From: an uncultured bacterium
Lineage (GTDB): Bacteria > Patescibacteriota > Minisyncoccia > Moranbacterales > GWC2-37-73
Direction: 5' to 3'
Assembly: GCA_903861715.1 (NCBI GenBank)
Contig: CAIOVI010000037.1
Span: 1 to 54,182, forward strand
DNA: 54,182 bases
Every line of letters begins with the position of its first letter. Position 1 is the stretch's first letter. Under the pieces are notes generated by a model that did no database searches, was not told the origin of the DNA, and was given only the letters and a program-made list of their open reading frames with translations. Shown piece after piece: positions 49,388-54,182 of this stretch. Position numbers and translations under genes: made by a program.

Positions 49388-49445
49388 ATTATGAAGTTTA
49401 TTTAAGGTTAAAAGTTAGTCTAATTTAGAACATTTAAAACATGGG

Positions 49446-49727
49446 ATGATTATGAAAACTCTAAAAGGAACACTTTCGAAAACGGGGGTTTTGAGGAAAA
49501 ATCTCCAAAAGATAAAAAACTATGCCGTCAATGGTGGTGACGCATATGAAATAGGAATTCTACTTTCGCTTATTCTGCAAGACGATGATGAATATGTACC
49601 CTTTTGGGCAAAAGGATATGTTGACAAATATGTAATAAACAAACTTCCAGACGAACAACAGACAGAGGAGCTAAGACAATCAGAAGCTCAGAAACTCATT
49701 GAAAAACTTTCAGCAATGCTGGAATAA
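49446..49727 (+). CDS. Small protein of unknown function
   Basis: 93 residues (or 91 from the second ATG at 49452). Predicted helical and soluble, with a basic first third (MKTLKGTLSKTGVLRKNLQKI) and acidic C-terminus (KLPDEQQTEELRQSEAQ). I recognise no family. It has its own promoter and a strong terminator and is the only plus-strand gene between 43240 and 51253, so it is an independent unit. Confidence 0.75.
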   Translation: MIMKTLKGTLSKTGVLRKNLQKIKNYAVNGGDAYEIGILLSLILQDDDEYVPFWAKGYVDKYVINKLPDEQQTEELRQSEAQKLIEKLSAMLE

Positions 49728-49747
49728 AAACTTCAAGACATTACGTT

Positions 49748-49797
49748 TAGCATCAGGACTATGGCAACATTGCCATGTTACAGTCCTGATGCTTTTT
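49748..49797 (+). terminator. Intrinsic terminator after the 93-residue gene
   Basis: AGCATCAGGACT pairs with AGTCCTGATGCT, with an inner hairpin ATGGCA-ACAT-TGCCAT, followed by six T. The stop codon of the converging MazG-like gene begins inside the T-run. Confidence 0.9.
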
Positions 49798-50162
49798 TAT
49801 TTCCTCCCCAGTCTTCCATTTGTTTTGTAGCCATCATCAGAAGACCAAACAAGAAACAACCTTTTCTCAAAGCCACCTTTCTTTTCAAAATTTTTCTGTT
49901 GCTGTTTGGCAATTTCTGCTGAAGTAATTTTTTTCAGTTTTAAAATTTCTTCAATCACATCCAGAACATCAGCAATTTCCTCAATAAACTGGCTTTTGTT
50001 TTTAGCTTGCAAAAGTTCACTGCTCTCTTCCCCAGCTTTTTTCAAAAGCTCTTTCAAAAAATCAACTTTTGAAAGTTTGCGAGTTTCAAGCTCGCTTCCC
50101 CGATTAATTATCTTTTCCGGAATTTTGTCCCGTATCAATTTTCGATAATAGATTTTTTTCAT
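49797..50162 (-). CDS. MazG-like nucleoside triphosphate pyrophosphohydrolase
   Basis: 121 residues. YRKLIRDKIPEKIINRG opens many all-alpha NTP-PPase (HisE/MazG-like) proteins. The metal-binding carboxylates appear as KAGEESSELL and EEIADVLDVIEEI. A housecleaning role on non-canonical nucleotides is likely. A nitroreductase gene lies 12 bases upstream in the same direction. Confidence 0.85.
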   Translation of the reverse strand: MKKIYYRKLIRDKIPEKIINRGSELETRKLSKVDFLKELLKKAGEESSELLQAKNKSQFIEEIADVLDVIEEILKLKKITSAEIAKQQQKNFEKKGGFEKRLFLVWSSDDGYKTNGRLGRK

Positions 50163-50174
50163 AGTCTTAAATTT

Positions 50175-50666
50175 TTACCACTTTTCCTGATGAATTTTCT
50201 CAATTTTAAACTCTTCGTCGCTGTGCTCGGGTTTTTCCTCGGCAGGAAAACCGATTGGAATGATATCAATCATACGAAAATTTTTGGGCACGCCAAGGAT
50301 TTCTTTGACTTTTTCTTCCCAGACTGGCGTCAGATTTTTCCAAACACTGCCAAGCCCAAGCTCGGCAGCTTGCAAAAAAATATTTTCGGAAACGATGGAA
50401 AGATCCTGCACTGGCAAAACAGATTGATCGGTGGCGACCGGCGCAATCAGCACCGGCGCGGTTTTGATGTAGTCCTGATCAATAACTTCAAAAACTGCTT
50501 CCTTGATTTTTTGATCTCTGATCACAATAAACTCAACCGCACTTCTGCCCATCGCGCTCGGTGCAAATTGCCCAGCTTTGATAATCTCATTTATCATCTC
50601 ATCTGAAACCGAATCACTTTTGTAAGTTCGAAAGCTCCGACGTTTTTTGATTGCGTTGATAATCAT
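50175..50666 (-). CDS. Nitroreductase family FMN oxidoreductase
   Basis: 163 residues, at the short end for this family. Starts IINAIKKRRSFRTYKSDSV (RRS.R FMN-phosphate site), APSAMGRSAVEFIVI, then LQAAELGLGSVWKNLTPVW and IIPIGFPAEEKPE. Substrate unknown. Probably cotranscribed with the MazG-like gene. Confidence 0.9.
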   Translation of the reverse strand: MIINAIKKRRSFRTYKSDSVSDEMINEIIKAGQFAPSAMGRSAVEFIVIRDQKIKEAVFEVIDQDYIKTAPVLIAPVATDQSVLPVQDLSIVSENIFLQAAELGLGSVWKNLTPVWEEKVKEILGVPKNFRMIDIIPIGFPAEEKPEHSDEEFKIEKIHQEKW

Positions 50667-50810
50667 AAAGTTTTTAGGTTATTGTTAGGTATTTTCATTA
50701 TAACCCACTTTGGAACTCAAACAAGGCACCCATCGTAAAGCCACCCCGAAGCTGACTCTTGATATTTATAAAATTATCTGTTAATCTAAATTTTGTAAAT
50801 GAGTGATTTT

Positions 50811-51036
50811 GGAGAAGTGACTGAGAGGGTCGGATGCGAGTGTGCGAGCATCAGACGGGTTTCAAAAGAAACCCTGGCGGCCCGAAGTCCACAAATTTTT
50901 GAATTTACAAAGTAAATAGATATGGAGAAGTGACTGAGAGGGTCGGATGCGAGTGTGCGAGCATCAGACGGGTTTCAAAAGAAACCCGGGCGGCCCGAAG
51001 TCCACAAATTTTTGAATTTACGAAGTAAATAGATAT
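50811..51036 (+). repeat. Two 113-base units, each led by a tRNA-Ser(GCU) 5' fragment
   Basis: Unit a 50811-50923 and unit b 50924-51036 differ at only a few bases. Each starts with the first 18 bases of the tRNA at 51037 (GGAGAAGTGACTGAGAGG), ending at the D-loop GG. Then come a 9-bp stem (GTCGGATGC with GCATCAGAC), the hairpin GGGTTTC-AAAA-GAAACCC, a segment CCCGAAGTCCAC resembling the tRNA continuation, and an AAATTTTTGAATTT hairpin. No open reading frame and no anticodon arm. Confidence 0.9.
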
Positions 51037-51123
51037 GGAGAAGTGACTGAGAGGCCGAAAGTACCTCACTGCTAACGAGGCAGGGCTTAACCGCCCTCGA
51101 GGGTTCGAATCCCTCCTTCTCCT
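51037..51123 (+). tRNA. tRNA-Ser (GCU)
   Basis: 87 bases with a long variable arm (GGGCTTAACCGCCCT). Acceptor GGAGAAG/CTTCTCC, anticodon loop CTGCTAA, T arm GAGGG-TTCGAAT-CCCTC. The discriminator would be U73 rather than G73. The next three bases are CCA, the only possible encoded CCA in the window. Confidence 0.92.
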
Positions 51124-51185
51124 CCAAAAAACCAGGCTTTAATTTCGAGGCCCTCAGTTTTTTGTATTTTTGAAAAAAATAAATT

Positions 51186-51233
51186 GGAAGCATGGCCTCC
51201 GCCCAAGGCGGATCCGCCTTGGGCGGAGAGTGG
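51186..51233 (+). repeat. tRNA-Ser(UGA) 5' fragment split by a paired-hairpin palindrome
   Basis: 51186-51197 equals tRNA bases 1-12 (GGAAGCATGGCC) and 51228-51233 equals bases 13-19 (GAGTGG). Between them lies the 30-base palindrome 51198-51227 (TCCGCC-CAA-GGCGGA, then TCCGCC-TTG-GGCGGA). The insertion point is between tRNA nucleotides 12 and 13. Confidence 0.9.
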
Positions 51234-51252
51234 TTATTATTTCTTGTGGCTT

Positions 51253-51501
51253 ATGTACTACGTATATATTCTAAAAAGTAAGAAAAATAGCAAATTGTAT
51301 AAAGGATTTACTGCGGATTTACGTAGAAGAGTTGTGGAGCATAATTCTGGAAATTCTGAGTTTACAAAAAATAATAGGCCATGGAAACTTGTTTATTATG
51401 AAGCGTTTGTGAATGAAAAAGATGCAAGAAGAGAAGAAAAATTTGTAAAATCTGGAAAGGGGAGAGAAAGAATAAAATATTTATTTGAAAATCTAGAATA
51501 A
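51253..51501 (+). CDS. GIY-YIG nuclease domain protein inside a tRNA-fragment cassette
   Basis: 82 residues from the ATG at 51253. An upstream frame to 51184 only translates the tRNA fragment and palindrome. It is a stand-alone GIY-YIG domain: MYYVYILKSKKNSKLYKGF (first and second Tyr strands), LRRRVVEHN (catalytic Arg), FVNEKDARREEKFVKSG (catalytic Glu). Such small domains cut DNA in homing endonucleases and repair enzymes. It is flanked by direct repeats (ATAAATTGGAAGCATGGCC, 51182 and 51499), and the stop codon lies inside the second repeat. This placement suggests it is the enzyme of a tRNA-gene-targeting element. Confidence 0.88.
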   Translation: MYYVYILKSKKNSKLYKGFTADLRRRVVEHNSGNSEFTKNNRPWKLVYYEAFVNEKDARREEKFVKSGKGRERIKYLFENLE

Positions 51502-51504
51502 ATT

Positions 51505-51615
51505 GGAAGCATGGCCGAGTGGGTCAAATGCGAAAAAAGAGCATTTGACGGGTTTCAAAAGAAACCCAGGAACCCGAGGTCATTCAAATTTTTGCATTTT
51601 TGAAAAAAATATTAA
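51505..51615 (+). repeat. 111-base unit led by a tRNA-Ser(UGA) 5' fragment
   Basis: Starts with the first 18 bases of tRNA-Ser(UGA). Then a perfect 9-bp stem GTCAAATGC/GCATTTGAC, the same hairpin GGGTTTC-AAAA-GAAACCC as at 50811, CCCGAGGTC, and an AAATTTTTGCATTT segment. The first stem differs from the 50811 units at two pairs, one G:C to A:T and one mismatch to A:T, so pairing is kept. Confidence 0.88.
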
Positions 51616-51700
51616 GGAAGCATGGCCGAGTGGTTGAAGGCAACAGTCTTGAAAACTGTCATGGGGAGACCCATCGTGAGTTCGAATCTCACTGCTTCCT
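51616..51700 (+). tRNA. tRNA-Ser (UGA)
   Basis: 85 bases. Acceptor GGAAGCA/TGCTTCC, anticodon stem-loop ACAGT-CTTGAAA-ACTGT, variable arm ATGGGGAGACCCAT, T arm GTGAG-TTCGAAT-CTCAC. Discriminator U73, as in the other Ser tRNA here. No encoded CCA. Confidence 0.93.
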
Positions 51701-51708
51701 CAAAAAAT

Positions 51709-51730
51709 AAACACCTTTTGGTGTTTTTTT
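51709..51730 (+). terminator. Terminator after tRNA-Ser (UGA)
   Basis: AACACC-TTTT-GGTGTT followed by a T-run, nine bases beyond the tRNA. Confidence 0.85.
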
Positions 51731-51806
51731 GCTTACTTGAAAAAATTTTGAACAACCCAAGGTTTATGCTAAAGTTAAGTCAGTAAAAGTAACAACGAAA
51801 AAACCT

Positions 51807-52400
51807 ATGCCAGTTGACTTGCGACAATTTATTGAAAAACCAAAAGAAGACGGTCGGCGCATCCCACCATATTCGCCACCTCAAACCCCAAAGGAAAATT
51901 TTCGAGAACAGGAAACTGAAAATGCCGAAGAACCTCGAGGTGAAATTCTGCACCAGTGGCAAGCGCCAGAATTTGAAGTTTATGAAAAATCCAATCGCTG
52001 GTATCTTTTGGCAGGAGCTTTCTTGCTGGCCATCATCACCTATGCGATGTTTACCAATGGCCCAATTATGGCCATTACTTTCATTCTGATTGGCATCGTC
52101 GGCTATATCCACCTGCAAAAAGAGCCCCGCCTTGTGACTTTCACCATCACCAACGAAGGAATCATCGCCGACAAAGACATGTATCTTTTTGAAAACATTC
52201 ATTCTTTCTGGGTTTTTTATGAACCCCATCATATGGAACTGATCAGTCTGCACACCAAAGCCGCCATGCTCCCCTTTGTGCACATTCCCTTGGAAAACGA
52301 AGACCCAGTGCACCTGCGTGAGATGTTGCTTCCTTTCATTCCCGAAATCAAACAAGAGCCCAGCTTCGTCGACACCCTCGAAAGAATTTTGCATATCTAG
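51807..52400 (+). CDS. Conserved membrane protein of unknown function
   Basis: 197 residues. Pro/Glu-rich cytoplasmic N-terminus (about 1-55), two adjacent transmembrane helices (about 66-82 and 87-104), then a soluble beta-rich domain (LVTFTITNEGIIADKDMYLFENIHSFWV read in parts). This layout resembles bacterial PH-like membrane proteins. I do not recognise a specific family. A longer antisense frame (51780-52409, minus) covers it, but this strand has the coherent membrane topology. Confidence 0.75.
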   Translation: MPVDLRQFIEKPKEDGRRIPPYSPPQTPKENFREQETENAEEPRGEILHQWQAPEFEVYEKSNRWYLLAGAFLLAIITYAMFTNGPIMAITFILIGIVGYIHLQKEPRLVTFTITNEGIIADKDMYLFENIHSFWVFYEPHHMELISLHTKAAMLPFVHIPLENEDPVHLREMLLPFIPEIKQEPSFVDTLERILHI

Positions 52401-52612
52401 GTCATACAATCATACAAACATGCAAACATACAAACAAAATGCTCAAATATTTCCATGATTAAACGCTTACATGTTTAAATGTTTAGATGTTTAGATGTTT
52501 AGATGTTTAGATGTTTAGATGCTTAAATGTTCGTATGTTTAAATGATTACATGTTCGTATGTTTAAATGTTTAGATGCTTAGATGATTACATTTTTATAT
52601 GTTTAAATGATA
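52401..52612. repeat. ATGTTTAGA simple-sequence array
   Basis: Imprecise 9-base words (ATGTTTAGA, ATGTTTAAA, ATGTTCGTA, ATGATTACA), after a run of CATACAAA words. No gene is visible in this 320-base space besides the tRNA-Arg fragment at its end. Confidence 0.8.
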
Positions 52613-52673
52613 TTGCCTTTACTTTTTCAGTTAATCCTATATACTAAATTTCGTAGTAAAAAATAGCCATTTT

Positions 52674-52713
52674 ATCCTTGTAGCTTCCGCCCAAGGCGGA
52701 CAGGCAGTGGATA
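52674..52713 (+). repeat. tRNA-Arg 5' fragment split by a palindrome
   Basis: ATCCTTGTAGCT (near-copy of tRNA bases 1-12), then TCCGCC-CAA-GGCGGA plus CAGG (52686-52704), then CAGTGGATA (tRNA bases 13-21). The break is again between tRNA nucleotides 12 and 13. Nine bases later the intact tRNA begins. Confidence 0.87.
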
Positions 52714-52722
52714 AAATTTAAT

Positions 52723-52795
52723 GTCCTTGTAGCTCAGTGGATAGAGCGTCTGGTTGCGGTCCAGAAGGTCGCAGGTTCGATTCTTGCCAAGGACA
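52723..52795 (+). tRNA. tRNA-Arg (GCG)
   Basis: 73 bases. Acceptor GTCCTTG/CAAGGAC, D arm with A20 (AGTGGATAGAG, an Arg identity element), anticodon stem-loop TCTGG-TTGCGGT-CCAGA giving anticodon GCG, T arm GCAGG-TTCGATT-CTTGC. Most bacteria read CGN with an ACG (inosine) anticodon instead. No encoded CCA. Confidence 0.88.
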
Positions 52796-52803
52796 CAAAG
52801 ATA

Positions 52804-52825
52804 GCCCGCCGAAAGGTGGGTTTTT
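52804..52825 (+). terminator. Terminator after tRNA-Arg
   Basis: CCCGCC-GAAA-GGTGGG and five T, nine bases past the tRNA end. The outer bases CACAAA/TTTGTG extend the hairpin. Confidence 0.85.
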
Positions 52826-52863
52826 GTGTGCTTGGAGTGAGTGAATGATTTCACTCACGTCAG

Positions 52864-52960
52864 GAATCGAACGCCGGAGCAATTTTTGTCAGCAGACAAA
52901 AATGCGAGGCGGTGGCCAGACAAATTTTTGCGACGGCAAAAATTTAGTCGCGGCCGATTC
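52864..52960. repeat. Palindrome-rich insert with GAATCG/CGATTC ends
   Basis: Lies between the two copies of the tRNA-Arg 3' end. Its ends GAATCG (52864) and CGATTC (52955) are inverted repeats matching the T-loop sequence of the tRNA. Inside are GCAATTTTTGTC-AGCA-GACAAAAATGC and GAC-AAATTTTTGC-GACG-GCAAAAATTT-GTC hairpins. No coding frame. Confidence 0.8.
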
Positions 52961-53041
52961 TTGCCAAGGACACAAAGATAGCCCGCCGAAAGGCGGGTTT
53001 TTGTGTGCCTGGAGTGAGTGAAAGATTTCACTCACTCCAGG
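52955..53041 (+). repeat. Duplicated tRNA-Arg 3' end with its terminator
   Basis: CGATTCTTGCCAAGGACACA and the following terminator hairpin repeat the sequence from 52778, at a distance of 177 bases, with only a few changes. The copy ends with a perfect palindrome CCTGGAGTGAGTGAA...TTCACTCACTCCAGG (53008-53041); in the first copy the right arm of this palindrome is broken. Confidence 0.9.
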
Positions 53042-53132
53042 ATTAGACATTCATAGATTTTGTAAATTTGTAGCCAATTTGTATATTTGTAGGATTATTG
53101 ATTTTTCTCCACTTTTAGGGCAAAATGAAGAT

Positions 53133-53579
53133 ATGGGCACTATTGCATTCAACAAAAGAGCAAATTTTGACTACGAGCTATCGGATCATTTCGAGGCTGG
53201 TTTAGTGTTGACTGGGGCCGAGGTTAAATCGGTCAAAAACGGCCATTTGAGCCTCAAAGGAAGCTTTGTGACCCTCCACGAAGGCGAACTGCTTTTGACC
53301 AATGCCAACATCCCGCCCTACCCTTTTGCCAAGGTCTCCCTGAGTTATGACCCGACCCGCTCGCGCAAACTTTTGGTGCACAAAGCGCAAATCCGCTCAC
53401 TGATTGGCAAATTGCACACCAAAGGCTTGACATTAGTGCCTCTCCGTGTGTATACTAAGAAACGACTCATCAAGTTGGAATTCGCTCTAGGTCGCGGAAA
53501 AAAGGCCTTTGATAAAAGATCGGATATTGCAAAAAAAGAGTCAAAAAGAAACATAGAGCGAGCGCTCAAAAATGCTTAG
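53133..53579 (+). CDS. smpB: SsrA-binding protein SmpB
   Basis: 148 residues from the ATG at 53133, preceded by GAAGAT; an upstream frame from 53079 adds 18 untypical residues. FNKRANFDYELSDHFEAGLVLTGAEVKS (in parts), SLKGSFV, NANIPPY, YDPTRSRKLLVHK and GKKAFDKR with the basic tail KKESKRNIERALK are all SmpB hallmarks. It binds tmRNA and brings it to stalled ribosomes. The tmRNA gene follows 198 bases downstream. Confidence 0.96.
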   Translation: MGTIAFNKRANFDYELSDHFEAGLVLTGAEVKSVKNGHLSLKGSFVTLHEGELLLTNANIPPYPFAKVSLSYDPTRSRKLLVHKAQIRSLIGKLHTKGLTLVPLRVYTKKRLIKLEFALGRGKKAFDKRSDIAKKESKRNIERALKNA

Positions 53580-53777
53580 GCGTTTTTGAGAATTTGAAAT
53601 TTAAAATTTAAAATTTGAAATGATTTAATATTAAAACATTTTATCATTAAAATTTGATTAAAAATTTGAAATTTAAAATTAAAAATTCCCGCAACTGAAA
53701 AATCACAAAATTGTTTTACTTTTAAAAAATATAATTTGACACTCCCAGCCCTCTACTCTCTTTGAGTGTTGCGGGTT

Positions 53778-54180
53778 GGGGTTGTTTAGTTTCGACAGGT
53801 TGTACTTTTCAAAATATGCAAGTCGATCACCGCTGCTGTCATCGTAAAAAGTGTGGCGAAGATATAAGTGCAAACTTCATATCAAAGGCGAAAGCTACAT
53901 TTGCGCAAGCATTTGCTAGTTTCTCTCCTGTTTTAGCTTAGGCTGAAACCATCGAACTGCTGATTTCTCATACGCAGAGCTCGGTGTCAATCATGAGGAT
54001 AGCTTGATGCGGTTTTTCAGACGCAACAAGCAAAACAACTCTGAAAACGAAATGCGTGGGTTTTGTTTGTTTCCTACTGCGCAACTTCGTATCCCGATTC
54101 GTCGGGGGTGAAACAAACTAAACTTGTAGAGGATTTTGAAATGAATGATTTGGACATGGGTGCAATTCCCATCAACTCCA
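53778..54180 (+). ncRNA. ssrA: tmRNA (transfer-messenger RNA)
   Basis: About 403 bases. The 5' end GGGGTTG pairs with CAACTCC near 54173-54179; TTTAGTTTCGACAGG follows at the 5' side and GGACATGGGTGCAATTCCCATC forms the T arm at the 3' side (read in two parts). The tag frame runs 53870-53941: it starts ANFISKAKAT, ends FSPVLA and stops with TAG, 23 codons in all. It has typical pseudoknot-like G/C segments after the tag. The bases after the discriminator A are CA, then the window ends, so an encoded CCA cannot be judged. Confidence 0.93.
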
Positions 54181-54182
54181 CA

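Noticed and set aside
50811-51036. CRISPR array or extra tRNA-Ser genes
   Set aside because: The two units are near-identical over their full 113 bases with no variable spacers, and they lack anticodon and T arms.
51780-52409. 209-codon open frame on the minus strand
   Set aside because: Antisense to the plus-strand membrane protein, which has two clear transmembrane helices and sits well after a terminator.

Overview
The window looks like a chromosomal piece of a Candidate Phyla Radiation (Patescibacteria, Parcubacteria-like) bacterium. I infer this from compact single-copy housekeeping genes, a streamlined type IV pilus set, weak or absent Shine-Dalgarno sequences, AT-rich low-complexity spacers and tRNAs without an encoded CCA. 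No rRNA is present to settle the taxonomy. The standard code fits: UGA closes several genes (stops at 20634, 30874 and 44175).

Layout. 1-7075 (minus) is the first 2358 codons of a giant secreted surface protein with tail-fibre-like repeats; its 3' end lies outside the window. Then come gyrB, a small membrane protein and a plus-strand tRNA cluster (iMet, Met, Asp). 10843-15098 (minus) is a mannoside block: two large GH130-type proteins and a mannose-6-phosphate-isomerase-type cupin. 15281-20541 holds an HEPN-like membrane protein, gatA, gatC and an enlarged ligA. 20634-23358 has three minor pilins and the prepilin peptidase. 23547-32556 is an envelope glycan block: flippase, methyltransferase, three GT2 enzymes and two tandem GT-C-like proteins. 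32646-42407 is the type IV pilus operon (pilM, N, O, B, a response regulator, pilT, pilC, four pilins), divergent from comF; together they suggest DNA uptake. 43407-49250 holds a CYTH phosphatase, an MFS exporter, murI, a cyclodipeptide synthase fused to a solute-binding domain, a PaaX/Cas2-like regulator and a GHKL ATPase-fold protein. 49446-50666 has a small unknown gene, a MazG-like pyrophosphatase and a nitroreductase. 50811-54180 is rich in tRNA genes and ends with smpB and ssrA (trans-translation).

Most unusual. (1) Truncated 5' copies of tRNA genes stand directly upstream of the intact tRNAs at four loci (iMet, Ser-GCU, Ser-UGA, Arg). They are broken by palindromes or by a conserved two-hairpin module, and at one locus by a GIY-YIG nuclease gene. 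I read them as traces of a tRNA-gene-targeting mobile element family. (2) ligA carries at least five in-frame insertions of intergenic-type repeats, one a four-unit array inside its zinc finger. (3) A cyclodipeptide synthase is fused to an SBP_bac_3-like domain, beside an MFS exporter and murI. (4) Several families of dispersed palindromes punctuate the gene borders, and some differ by compensatory base changes.
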